Assembly (NCBI RefSeq): GCF_019375475.1
Contig: NZ_JAHXGQ010000002.1
Coordinates: forward strand, 806,001-870,000
From: Saccharothrix obliqua
GTDB taxonomy: Bacteria; Actinomycetota; Actinomycetes; Mycobacteriales; Pseudonocardiaceae
Direction of reading: 5' to 3'
Length of the DNA: 64,000 nt
The notes under the pieces are model-generated. The model was not told the origin of the DNA. It saw only the letters and a list, made by a program, of their open reading frames with translations, and ran no database searches. Made by a program: the position numbers and the translations under genes. Each line of letters begins with the position of its first letter. The stretch's first letter is position 1. This document shows positions 17,917-25,957 of this stretch, one piece after another.

Positions 17917-19107
17917 ATGCCAGAGGAAACCAAGACCACGACCGGTCGCTACCTCGTGCTCCTCGACGACAGCTCGATCACCGCCGGCGCGCGTGAGATG
18001 AACCGCGTCGCCGGCATCAACGCGGCCAGCGCGGTGGAGTCCGTGTCACCCGCCGACCTGGAAACCGCGGACGGCGTCATCTTCCACGACCTCGGCATCG
18101 CCGTGGTCAACGCGGCGCCGGAGCAGGTGACCCGGCTGGCCCGCGCCGCCGACGAACCCGGCCCGATCACCGTGGTGGAGCCGGAACGGATCGTGCACGC
18201 GCTCGCCGCGCCCGCCGCCGAGGAGGCGGCCGGACCCACCGCCGTCGACGAGAGCGTCTTCACCTGGGGGCTCCAGGCGATCGGCGCCACGCTCAGCTCC
18301 GCCACCGGCGCGGGCGTCCGGCTCGCCGTGCTGGACACCGGGTTCACCGTCGACCACCCGGACTTCGCCGGTCGCACCGTGCTCACCAACTCGTTCATCA
18401 AGGGCGAGACGGTGGACGACGCGCACGGCCACGGGACGCACTGCATCGGCACCGCCGCGGGTCCCCGCAAACCCGCGAGCGGCGGCCCCGGCTACGGCGT
18501 CGCCCACGAGTCCGAGGTCTACGCGGGCAAGGTGCTGTCCAACTCCGGGTACGGCGACGACGGCGGGATCCTCAACGGCATCGCGTGGGCCGTCGCGAAC
18601 GGCTGCGCGGTGGTGTCGATGTCCCTCGGCGCGGCCGTGCGGCCCAACACGCCGTACTCGCAGATCTTCGAGCAGGCCGCGCAGCGCGCGCTGGCGAAGA
18701 ACACGCTGATCATCGCGGCGGCCGGCAACGAGAGCCGCCGACCGGCCAAGGTGGCGCCCGTCGGGCACCCCGCGAACTGCCCGTCGATCATGTCCGTGGG
18801 CGCGGTCGACGACCAGCGCGGCGTCGCGTTCTTCTCCTGCGGCACCGTGGACGCGGTCGGCCAGGTCGACGTGACGGCGCCGGGCGTGAACGTCTACTCC
18901 AGTTGGAACGGCAAGACCCCCGACACGCGGCACAAGCGCATCCAGGGCACCAGCATGGCCACACCGCACGTCGCGGGTCTCGCCGCACTGCTGGCGCAGC
19001 AGTACAACGCGCGCGGCTGGGAGCTGTGGGCGCGGCTCATGCAGTCCGCCCGGCGGCTGGGCTGGTCCTCCGCGGACGTCGGCGCGGGTCTGGTGCAGGC
19101 CCCTTGA
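17917..19107 (+). CDS. S8 family serine peptidase (subtilisin-like) without signal peptide
   Basis: The product has 396 residues. GGAGGGGG at 17903-17910 precedes the ATG. The catalytic triad is D140 (VLDTG), H172 (HGHGTH) and S346 (GTSMATP); the oxyanion Asn is in AAAGNES. Residues 1-125 form a non-catalytic N-terminal region. No signal peptide or membrane anchor is visible, so the protein is probably cytoplasmic or leaves by another route. A TTG-started 80-residue gene overlaps its stop and resembles a detached I9 propeptide. Confidence 0.93.
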   Translation: MPEETKTTTGRYLVLLDDSSITAGAREMNRVAGINAASAVESVSPADLETADGVIFHDLGIAVVNAAPEQVTRLARAADEPGPITVVEPERIVHALAAPAAEEAAGPTAVDESVFTWGLQAIGATLSSATGAGVRLAVLDTGFTVDHPDFAGRTVLTNSFIKGETVDDAHGHGTHCIGTAAGPRKPASGGPGYGVAHESEVYAGKVLSNSGYGDDGGILNGIAWAVANGCAVVSMSLGAAVRPNTPYSQIFEQAAQRALAKNTLIIAAAGNESRRPAKVAPVGHPANCPSIMSVGAVDDQRGVAFFSCGTVDAVGQVDVTAPGVNVYSSWNGKTPDTRHKRIQGTSMATPHVAGLAALLAQQYNARGWELWARLMQSARRLGWSSADVGAGLVQAP

Positions 19108-19346
19108 CCGGGCCGGACGCGCGGGTCGTGGTCTCCATCGCCGACGACCGGGTGGGGACCACGACCGTCGTGGCGGACCTGCGTGCCGCCGGGCTCGTGG
19201 TGGACGCCGTGCTGGACGTGCTGGGCGTGGTCACCGGGTCGGTCGCCCCCGAGGCGATCGACGCGCTGCGGACCGTGCCCGGCGTCACCGGCGTGGAGCG
19301 GCAGCGCGGCGTGGGTGTCCCACCGCCGGGTAACCCGATCGCCTGA
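19104..19346 (+). CDS. small I9/propeptide-like protein coupled to the subtilase
   Basis: The product has 80 residues. The TTG at 19104 overlaps the subtilase stop (TTGA). The predicted pattern is beta-alpha-beta-beta-alpha-beta, with VVVSIADD, a helix, VVDAVLDVLGVVTGSV, a second helix and GVTGVERQRG. This matches the peptidase inhibitor I9 fold used by subtilase prodomains as intramolecular chaperones and inhibitors. Its gene position suggests it inhibits or folds the protease in trans. Fold and role are inference from pattern and context. Confidence 0.65.
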   Translation: MTGPDARVVVSIADDRVGTTTVVADLRAAGLVVDAVLDVLGVVTGSVAPEAIDALRTVPGVTGVERQRGVGVPPPGNPIA

Positions 19347-19417
19347 CCCTGGGTTGGCCAGGTCCGGTCGGGGTAACCGGGGCGTGACATGAACCACTCC
19401 CCCGAGGAGGTCCACCC

Positions 19418-20335
19418 ATGAATGCCCTGCTCGTCGCGCAGACGGCGCAGGCCCAGGGCGTCGGAGAGGCCACCGGCGACGCCTTGAGGTCCGTGGTGAC
19501 GTTCCTGCCCAAGCTCGTCGGTTTCCTCGTCGTGCTGCTCATCGGGTGGGTGGTCGCACGCCTGCTCCGCACGGTCGTCACCAAGTTGCTGGAGCGGGTG
19601 CACTTCGACCGGGCCGTGCAGCGCGGCGGCCTGGGCGACGCCATGGCGAGGTCCAAGTTCGACGCGTCCGGCCTGGTCGCCCAGATCGTGTACTACGCCG
19701 TCCTGCTGATCGCGTTGCAGATCGCGTTCGGCCTGTTCGGGACGAACCCGGTGAGCGTGCTGCTGACCGAGATCGTGGCCTGGCTGCCGAGGGCGATCGT
19801 CGCCATCGTGATCATCGTGGTGGCCGCCGCCATCGCGCGTGCCGTGCGGGACATCGTCTCGCGGGCGCTGGGCGGCGCGTCCTACGGGCGACTGCTGGCC
19901 AACATCTCGTCGTGGTTCATCATCGCGCTCGGCGTGATCGCGGCGCTGAACCAGATCGGTGTCGCCACCACGGTCACCACGCCGGTCCTGGTCGCGGTCC
20001 TGGCCACCGTCGGCGGCATCCTCGTCGTCGGCGTCGGCGGCGGTCTGGTGCGGCCGATGCAGCAGCGCTGGGAGGGCTGGCTGACCCGCGCCGAGAACGA
20101 GGTGCCGCAGGCGAAGGCGCAGGCCGAGGCGTACCAGCGGGGCCGGGAGGACGTGCGCCGGACGCACGAGACGACCGCCGCGGGCCAGCAGCAGCAGGTG
20201 GGTCAGCAGCAGCCCGCGCACACCGCGGCGACCCGCGCGGACGCCACGGCGGACGTGCCGACCTCGCCGGTCGGGACGCCTGCCCAGCCGTACCCGGGTC
20301 AGCAGCAGTACCCGGGACAGCCGCCGCGGTCGTAG
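19418..20335 (+). CDS. conserved TM-helix protein of mechanosensitive-channel type
   Basis: The product has 305 residues; GAGGAGG precedes the ATG. Two repeats of the conserved TM helix (LPKLVGFLVVLLIGWVVARL near 30-50 and LPRAIVAIVIIVVAAAIARA near 125-145) plus further hydrophobic segments fit the Conserved_TM_helix family, related to the CmpX and MscS group but lacking the MscS beta domain. The C terminus (about 235-305) is hydrophilic, rich in Gln and Pro, with PGQQQYPGQ-like repeats. Confidence 0.82.
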   Translation: MNALLVAQTAQAQGVGEATGDALRSVVTFLPKLVGFLVVLLIGWVVARLLRTVVTKLLERVHFDRAVQRGGLGDAMARSKFDASGLVAQIVYYAVLLIALQIAFGLFGTNPVSVLLTEIVAWLPRAIVAIVIIVVAAAIARAVRDIVSRALGGASYGRLLANISSWFIIALGVIAALNQIGVATTVTTPVLVAVLATVGGILVVGVGGGLVRPMQQRWEGWLTRAENEVPQAKAQAEAYQRGREDVRRTHETTAAGQQQQVGQQQPAHTAATRADATADVPTSPVGTPAQPYPGQQQYPGQPPRS

Positions 20336-20349
20336 GGACGGCTCGGGGA

Positions 20350-20380
20350 GGGGGCGGCGGCGCTCGGCGCCGTCGCCCCC
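20350..20380. terminator. bidirectional terminator between convergent genes
   Basis: Arms of 14 bp (20350-20363 and 20367-20380) with one G-T pair and a TCG loop lie between the TM-helix gene and the minus-strand gene at 20384. Confidence 0.75.
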
Positions 20381-20383
20381 TCA

Positions 20384-20722
20384 TCACGCTTCCATCGCGG
20401 GCTCGTCCGCGTTTCGCGCCAACGCGCACACGGCCGCCAGCCGCAACGTCGTCCAGTCCGCCGTCGGCCACTCCACGACGGGCGGCAGCCGCCACCCGAC
20501 CGCCGCCGCCTCGTCGAGCACGCCCTTCGCGTACCCGGCGAGCAGCACCGCGGCCGCCGCCGCGGGCGCGCCCACCGCGAGGATGTCCCGCACCGCCGCC
20601 GCGTGCTGGTCCACCGCCGCGAGCACCCCGACCGGGAGCGCGCCGAAGGAGATCGCCATACCGATATCGCCACCTAGCCGGTCCAGGAACCGGCGGGCGG
20701 ACATGTCCCACCATCCGCTCAC
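20384..20722 (-). CDS. small protein of unknown function (DUF6401-like)
   Basis: The product has 112 residues with a GTG start at 20722; an ATG at 20704 would give a product six residues shorter, starting at ARRFLDRL. It is Ala-rich with a mostly hydrophobic core, a segment LLAAVDQHAAAVRDIL-like near 32-48, and the motif WPTADWTTLRLAAV near the end. The middle segment recalls the DUF6401 group of actinomycete small proteins, but I am not sure of that. No promoter or partner is evident; it converges on the TM-helix gene. Confidence 0.6.
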   Translation of the reverse strand: MSGWWDMSARRFLDRLGGDIGMAISFGALPVGVLAAVDQHAAAVRDILAVGAPAAAAAVLLAGYAKGVLDEAAAVGWRLPPVVEWPTADWTTLRLAAVCALARNADEPAMEA

Positions 20723-20823
20723 AAGGCCGACACCCTACGCTGTGCGGGGCGACCGACCCGACGTCGAACACGTGTTCTAGGATCACGCCGGGTCGAGCCG
20801 GACGCAGAGAGGGAGACCGGATC

Positions 20824-21294
20824 GTGGAGGCGGACACGCTCGTGGATCAGCAGGACCAGGCGGACGTCGAGGCGGTGCGGCAGGACGCGCCTGCCGAGCC
20901 CCAGCCGGAGGCCGCGCCCAAGCCGGCCGCCGAGCCGGCGGCGACGCCCGCGCCCCAGCAGCAGGAAGCGCCCGCGCCCAAGCCCGCGAAGGCACGGGCC
21001 ACCAAGAGCACGGCGAAGAAGACCCGCACCGTCGAGCTGACGCTGACCGTCACCGGCACCGCCGACGGCGAGTGGCAGGCGGACCTGGTGCACGGCACCA
21101 GGCGGGTCGTGCAGGGCCTCGTGATCTCGGCCGCGGCCGTGTCCAAGGCGGCCAAGGAGCTGCACGAGGACATCGCGGGCGGTATCGAGGAGGTCATCGA
21201 GGCCGCCCGGTCCCAGCACCGCACCCGCATGGAGGAGCTGGAGGCCGAGCTGGCGAAGGTCAAGGCCGCGCTGGCCGAGCTGAGCGACGACTGA
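20824..21294 (+). CDS. Pro/Ala/Lys-rich protein with C-terminal DUF6319-like domain (paralog at 51725)
   Basis: The product has 156 residues. GAGAGGGAG precedes the GTG at 20824. Residues 1-70 are a low-complexity linker of Ala, Pro, Glu and Lys. The C-terminal domain (about 72-156) begins with a beta strand VELTLTVTGTADGEW and ends in a long amphipathic, probably coiled-coil helix. The same domain is at the C terminus of the protein at 51725-52393 (shared pattern: GEW, RVVxG, SAVSxAAK, AARxxH, LEAE). DUF6319 is my best family guess. Function unknown. Confidence 0.7.
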   Translation: MEADTLVDQQDQADVEAVRQDAPAEPQPEAAPKPAAEPAATPAPQQQEAPAPKPAKARATKSTAKKTRTVELTLTVTGTADGEWQADLVHGTRRVVQGLVISAAAVSKAAKELHEDIAGGIEEVIEAARSQHRTRMEELEAELAKVKAALAELSDD

Positions 21295-21299
21295 CGTGG

Positions 21300-21322
21300 T
21301 GGGGCCGCACCACGCGGCCCCA
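21300..21322. terminator. terminator hairpin between convergent genes
   Basis: TGGGGCCGC (21300-21308) and GCGGCCCCA (21314-21322) pair perfectly around a 5-base loop, four bases after the upstream stop region and just before the stop of the quinone reductase gene on the other strand. Confidence 0.75.
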
Positions 21323-21326
21323 CCCC

Positions 21327-22283
21327 TCAGCGCGCCGGGTCCAGCACCAGCTTCCCGGTGGTGCGGCGCGACCGCAGGTCCTCGTGCGCCCGGCGCACCT
21401 CGGACAACCCGTACTCCCCGCCCTCGACGGCCCGCAGCTCCCCCGCCTCGACCAGCTCGAACAACTCGGCCACGGCCCGGTGCACGACCCGTCCGGGCAG
21501 GCGGAACGCGTGTGGCAGCCACATGCCCGCGACGGCCGTGGAACGGGCCAGCAGGTCACCGAGCCCGATCGGCGTCGGCCGTTCCCGGCTCGCCATCCCG
21601 TAGAACGCGAGCCGCCCGAACGGGGCGAGCGCCGCGATGCTCTGGTCGGTGACCGAACCGCCCGTCATGTCCAGCACGACGTCCACCGGCCGCCCGTCGT
21701 TGGCCTCCCGCAACGCGCCCGTCACGTCCTCGGCCCGCGAGTCGACGGCGGTGTCCGCGCCCAGTTCGAGCGCGAGCGCCCGCTTCTCGGGCGAACCGGC
21801 CGTGGCGATGACCCGGCCCGCGCCCCACTTCCGCGCCAGCTGCACGGCGATCGACCCGACACCGCCCGCGGCGGCGTGCACGACGACGGTCTCCCCCGGC
21901 TCCAGGTGGGTGCTGCGGCGCAGCAGCAGCCACGCCGTCGCGCCCTGCACCACCATGCTCAACGCGGTCAGGTCGTCGATGCCGTCCGGCACGTCGAACG
22001 CCGTGGCGGCGGGCACCGCGGCCTTCTCCGCGTAACCGCCGGAATCGGTCAGCGCGACCACGCGGCGCCCCTCCGGCGTGCGGCCGACGACCTCGCTGCC
22101 CGGCACCAGCGGCAGCTCCACCCCGGCCAGGTAGGAGTTCTCGGTGTGGTGGGTGTCGGCGTAGTTCAGCCCGGCGCGGCTGACCGCCACGAGCAGCTCG
22201 CCGGGACCCGCGACGGGGTCCGGCAGCTCGACCTCGCGCAACACCTCGGGGCCGCCGAACTCGGTGATCTGGATGGCGCGCAA
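21327..22283 (-). CDS. zinc-binding-type alcohol dehydrogenase/quinone oxidoreductase (MDR family)
   Basis: The product has 318 residues. The TTG at 22283 is supported by AGGAGG nine bases upstream. The N-terminal GroES-like domain has EVELPDPVAGPGELLV; the Rossmann nucleotide-binding motif HAAAGGVGSIAVQLA lies near 140-154. Zinc ligands of classic alcohol dehydrogenases are missing, so this is a quinone oxidoreductase-like NADPH enzyme. It is divergent from the SDR gene at 22435. Confidence 0.88.
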   Translation of the reverse strand: MRAIQITEFGGPEVLREVELPDPVAGPGELLVAVSRAGLNYADTHHTENSYLAGVELPLVPGSEVVGRTPEGRRVVALTDSGGYAEKAAVPAATAFDVPDGIDDLTALSMVVQGATAWLLLRRSTHLEPGETVVVHAAAGGVGSIAVQLARKWGAGRVIATAGSPEKRALALELGADTAVDSRAEDVTGALREANDGRPVDVVLDMTGGSVTDQSIAALAPFGRLAFYGMASRERPTPIGLGDLLARSTAVAGMWLPHAFRLPGRVVHRAVAELFELVEAGELRAVEGGEYGLSEVRRAHEDLRSRRTTGKLVLDPAR

Positions 22284-22434
22284 CGGATCCGACCTCCTCG
22301 GTCGTGCCGATCGCCGCCCGCACCGGGCGACCCGGACGATCCTGCCCGCGAACGCGGCCGGCCGCGCGTCGAGCAATCCGGAACATGGTTCCCCGGCCGG
22401 CGGGCCGGTAGCTTCGGTGCCGAGGAGGTGCCAG

Positions 22435-23196
22435 GTGATCGGATCGGACGCGCGGGTGGCGATCGTCACCGGGGCGGCGCGCGGTATCGGCGCGGCCGTC
22501 GCGGCGCGGCTCGCCCGGGACGGCTTCGCCGTCGCGCTGCTGGACCTGGGCGAGGACGGTTGCGCCGACGCGGTCGCCCGCATCACCGCCGAGGGCGGGC
22601 GTGCCCTCGCGGTGGGCGTGGACGTCACCGACCGCGCCTCCGTCGACCGGGCCGTGGCGCGGGTCGCGGACGAACTCGGCGCGCCCGTGGTGCTGGTGAA
22701 CAACGCCGGCATCCTCCGCGACAACCTGCTGTTCAAGATGACCGACGACGACTGGGACGCGGTCATGGCCGTGCACCTGCGTGGCGCGTTCCTGATGAGC
22801 CGGGCGGTGCAGCGGTTCCAGGTCGAGGCGGGCTGGGGCCGCGTCGTGAACCTGTCCAGCACCAGCGCGCTGGGCAACCGCGGCCAGGCCAACTACGCCG
22901 CGGCCAAGGCGGGCGTCCAGGGTTTCACCAAGACCCTCGCCCTGGAGCTGGGCCGGTTCGGCGTGACCGTGAACGCCATCGCGCCGGGTTTCATCGAGAC
23001 CGACATGACCGCCGCCACCGCCGCCCGCCTCGGCATCCCGTTCGAGGACTTCAAGAAGGCCGTGGCGGCGAACGTCCCGGTCGGCCGCGTCGGCACCCCC
23101 GACGACATCGCGCACACCGCGTCGTTCCTCGTCAGCGACGGCGCGGGGTACGTGTCCGGCCAGGTGCTCTACGTCGCCGGCGGACCGAAGGACTAG
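22435..23196 (+). CDS. SDR family oxidoreductase (FabG-like 3-oxoacyl reductase type)
   Basis: The product has 253 residues. GAGGAGG six bases before the GTG at 22435 fixes the start. The cofactor motif TGAARGIGAAVA, the NNAG loop, active-site Ser in NLSSTSA, and YAAAKAG (catalytic Tyr and Lys) are all present. The sequence is closest in style to FabG-like acyl reductases. Only three bases separate it from the MaoC-type hydratase, suggesting the pair works on the same acyl-CoA or acyl-carrier intermediates. Confidence 0.9.
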   Translation: MIGSDARVAIVTGAARGIGAAVAARLARDGFAVALLDLGEDGCADAVARITAEGGRALAVGVDVTDRASVDRAVARVADELGAPVVLVNNAGILRDNLLFKMTDDDWDAVMAVHLRGAFLMSRAVQRFQVEAGWGRVVNLSSTSALGNRGQANYAAAKAGVQGFTKTLALELGRFGVTVNAIAPGFIETDMTAATAARLGIPFEDFKKAVAANVPVGRVGTPDDIAHTASFLVSDGAGYVSGQVLYVAGGPKD

Positions 23197-23199
23197 GCC

Positions 23200-23652
23200 G
23201 TGCGGAGGTTCGCGAACCTGGACGAGCTGGGCGCCGCCGAGGGCGAGCACCTGGGCCGCGGCGGCTGGCACGAGGTCACCCAGCAGGAGATCGACCTATT
23301 CGCCGACGCCACCGGCGACCACCAGTGGATCCACGTCGACCCGCGGCGCGCGGCGGCGGGACCGTTCGGCGCGCCCGTCGCGCACGGTTTCCTGACGCTG
23401 TCGCTGATCCCGCGGCTGATGCGTGACGTCTTCACCGTCGAGAAGCTGAAGATGGGCGTGAACTACGGCCTGGACAAGGTCCGCTTCCCCAGCCCGGTCA
23501 CCGTCGGCTCCCGCCTGCGTGCCGCCGCGGAACTGGTGGGGTTCCAGGACGTGCCGCCGGGCAAGCGGGCGGTGCTGCGGGTGACGGTCGAGATCGAGGG
23601 CAACCCCAAACCCGCGTGCGTCGCGGAAACCGTGGTGCTCTACGTCGCCTGA
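23200..23652 (+). CDS. MaoC family (R)-specific enoyl-CoA hydratase-like protein
   Basis: The product has 150 residues, a single hot-dog domain. The hydratase motif is ATGDHQWIHVDP with the catalytic Asp/His pair, followed by GPFGAPVAHGF. The GTG at 23200 lies three bases after the SDR stop, so the two genes are co-transcribed. The reaction would be hydration of a trans-2-enoyl thioester; the substrate chain is not evident. The gene converges on the SDR at 23655 with two bases between stops. Confidence 0.9.
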   Translation: MRRFANLDELGAAEGEHLGRGGWHEVTQQEIDLFADATGDHQWIHVDPRRAAAGPFGAPVAHGFLTLSLIPRLMRDVFTVEKLKMGVNYGLDKVRFPSPVTVGSRLRAAAELVGFQDVPPGKRAVLRVTVEIEGNPKPACVAETVVLYVA

Positions 23653-23654
23653 CG

Positions 23655-24419
23655 CTACGCCCCGCCGATCGTCGCGCCGCCGTCGACGACGAACGTCGCG
23701 CCCGTGGTGTACCCGCCGGCCGCCGACGCGAGGAACACCACGGCCGCCGCCAGCTCCGCGGGGTCGCCCAGCCGGCCGATCGGCAGGCGTGCCACGTGCG
23801 ACTCCAGGTAGCCCGGCGGGTACTGGTCGGTCATCTCCGAGGCGAAGTAGCCGGGCGCGAGCGCGTTGACCCGGATGCCCTTGCGGCCCGTCCACTGCTG
23901 CGCCAGGTCGCGCGTCAGGCCGAGGACGGCGGCCTTGGACGCCGAGTAGGCCGCCTGCGGCAGACCCGCGGACACCAGCCCCAGCACGCTGGAGACGTTG
24001 ATGATGGACCCGCCGTCGGTCATCACCGCGGCGGCGGCCTGCGCCATCCAGTACGCGCCGTGCAGGTTCACGTCCACGACGCGGCGGAACTCCTCCGGCG
24101 TCTCGCGGGACGCGGGCACCGCCGTGCCCACCCCGGCGTTGTTCACCAGCACGCCGACGCGCCCGAACCCGGCGGCGGCGCGGGCGACCTCGTGGCAGTC
24201 CTCGGGCCGCGCCACGTCCGCCGGCACCACGAGCGCCCGCCGCCCGGCCCGCTCCACCAGGGCCGCCGTCTCCGCCAACCGGTCCGCGCGGCGGGCGGCG
24301 AGCACGACGTCCGCGCCGGCCTCCGCCAGGCCGCGCGCGAACGCCACGCCCAGTCCCGACGAGGCGCCGGTGACGATCGCCACCCGGCCGTCGAGGCGGA
24401 ACATGTCCAGGACACCCAT
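23655..24419 (-). CDS. SDR family oxidoreductase
   Basis: The product has 254 residues. The cofactor site is TGASSGLGVAFA, then NNAGVGTAV, an active-site Ser in NVSSVLG, and YSASKAAV with Tyr and Lys. The C-terminal GGATIGG is typical of classical SDRs. The ATG at 24419 is 20 bp downstream of the acyl-CoA dehydrogenase stop, so the two probably form one transcript. The substrate is unknown; a role in fatty-acid or alcohol catabolism is inferred from the neighbours. Confidence 0.88.
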   Translation of the reverse strand: MGVLDMFRLDGRVAIVTGASSGLGVAFARGLAEAGADVVLAARRADRLAETAALVERAGRRALVVPADVARPEDCHEVARAAAGFGRVGVLVNNAGVGTAVPASRETPEEFRRVVDVNLHGAYWMAQAAAAVMTDGGSIINVSSVLGLVSAGLPQAAYSASKAAVLGLTRDLAQQWTGRKGIRVNALAPGYFASEMTDQYPPGYLESHVARLPIGRLGDPAELAAAVVFLASAAGGYTTGATFVVDGGATIGGA

Positions 24420-24439
24420 GCTCACTCCATTGTGGACGG

Positions 24440-25585
24440 TCACAGGCCGAGGTCGCGGCCGATCAGTTCCTTCATGATCTCGTTGGAGCCGGCCCAGATC
24501 TTCGTCACGCGGGCGTCCATCCACGCGCGCGCCACGCGGTACTCCGTCATGTAGCCGTAGCCGCCGTACAGCTGCACGCACGCGTCGATGACCTCGTTCT
24601 GCACGTCGGCGCTCCAGAACTTCGCCTTGGCCGCGTCCACCGCGGTCAGCTCGCGGCGGGTGTGGGCGAGCGTGCACTGGTCCAGGAACGCCTGCGTGAC
24701 GTCCACTTTGGTCACCAGCTCGGCGAGCGTGAACTTGTTGTGCTGGAAGGAGCCGATGGACTGGCCGAAAGCCTTGCGCTCCTTGGTGTACTCGATCGTC
24801 TCCAGCAGGACCTGCCGGGCGTGCGCCAGGTTCGAGATCGCGCCGCCGAGCCGTTCCTGCGGCAGGCGCTCCATCAGGTGGATGAAGCCGCGGTCGACCT
24901 CGCCGATCACGTTCGCCGCGGGCAGCCGCACGTCCTCGAAGAACAGCTCGGCGGTGTCGGACTCGGGTTGGCCCACCTTGTCCAGCTTGCGGCCGCGGTG
25001 GAAGCCCTCCATGCCCGTCTCGACGGCGAACAGCGTGATGCCCTTGGCTTTTTTCTCCGGGCTGGTGCGCGCGGCCACCACGATCAGGTCGGCCGAGTGG
25101 CCGTTGGTGATGAAGGTCTTGGCGCCGTTGAGGACCCAGTCGGAGCCGGCGCGCACGGCGGTCGACCGCAGCGCCGCGAGGTCCGACCCGCCCGACGGCT
25201 CGGTCATGGCGATGCCGGTGGTCAGCTCGCCGGTGCAGAAGCGGGGCAGCCACCGCTGCTTCTGCTCCTCCGTGCAGAGGTCCACCAGGTAGGGCGCGAC
25301 GACGTCGGCGTGGATGCCGAGGCAGCTCGCGACGCCCGCGCTGACCTTGCACAGCTCCTCGCCCAGGACGGCGTTGAACCGGTAGTCCCCCGCGCCGCCT
25401 CCGCCGTACTGCTCCGGGACCTCCAGGCCGAGCAGGCCCTGGCGCCCTGCTTCCAGCCAGACGTCGCGGTCGATGTGGCGCTGTTCGACGAAGCGGTCGT
25501 AGTTCGGCCGGATCGTGCGGTCGACGAAGGCGCGGGCGGTTTCGCGGAACGCGTCGTGGTCGGCGTCGAACAGCGTGCGGCGCAC
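24440..25585 (-). CDS. acyl-CoA dehydrogenase, long-chain/LCAD-like
   Basis: The product has 381 residues; GGGAGGG precedes the GTG. The FAD-binding signatures TEPSGGSDLAAL and YGGYGYMTEY are present. The usual medium-chain catalytic Glu near the C terminus is replaced (IWAGSNEI). E244 in LPQERL lies where isovaleryl and long-chain enzymes place their catalytic base, so the enzyme is of that type. It oxidises an acyl-CoA to the enoyl-CoA and passes electrons to ETF. The neighbouring SDRs and MaoC hydratase could complete a beta-oxidation-like route. Confidence 0.92.
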   Translation of the reverse strand: MRRTLFDADHDAFRETARAFVDRTIRPNYDRFVEQRHIDRDVWLEAGRQGLLGLEVPEQYGGGGAGDYRFNAVLGEELCKVSAGVASCLGIHADVVAPYLVDLCTEEQKQRWLPRFCTGELTTGIAMTEPSGGSDLAALRSTAVRAGSDWVLNGAKTFITNGHSADLIVVAARTSPEKKAKGITLFAVETGMEGFHRGRKLDKVGQPESDTAELFFEDVRLPAANVIGEVDRGFIHLMERLPQERLGGAISNLAHARQVLLETIEYTKERKAFGQSIGSFQHNKFTLAELVTKVDVTQAFLDQCTLAHTRRELTAVDAAKAKFWSADVQNEVIDACVQLYGGYGYMTEYRVARAWMDARVTKIWAGSNEIMKELIGRDLGL

Positions 25586-25684
25586 TGGCCCTCCCGGGCG
25601 AAGCGGTTGCTCAGGCGTCGCTCAGCCTCGATCGCCCCGGGGCCGCTTGTCAAGGAGGGTTCCGGGGTGTCGGTCGCCGGTGTT

Positions 25685-25957
25685 CTAACGAACTTGCTTG
25701 CGACCCCAGAGGCCCGCCGCGAGGCTCACCCCGAGCGCCGCGACGGCGATCTGGAGGATGAGTTCGATCCAGTCGATGCCGGGCGTGTCCTCGACGCCGA
25801 ACAGGCGGGCGATGAACGTGCCGATGAAGGCCGCCACGATGCCGACGACGATGGTCAGCCAAATCGGGATGTTCTGCTTGCCCGGTGCCACGGCTTTGCC
25901 GAGGAACCCGATGATGAGACCCACGATCAGCGCGCTGATCACACCGCCGATGCCCAC
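25685..25957 (-). CDS. GlsB/YeaQ/YmgE family stress-response membrane protein
   Basis: The product has 90 residues and three hydrophobic segments with the family pattern GGVISALIVGLIIGFLGK, IVVGIVAAFIGTFIA and a C-terminal helix ending in basic residues. The family is small, transglycosylase-associated in name only, and induced by stress in several bacteria; no molecular role is proven. The upstream region begins the long gene-free stretch at 25958. Confidence 0.92.
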   Translation of the reverse strand: MGIGGVISALIVGLIIGFLGKAVAPGKQNIPIWLTIVVGIVAAFIGTFIARLFGVEDTPGIDWIELILQIAVAALGVSLAAGLWGRKQVR

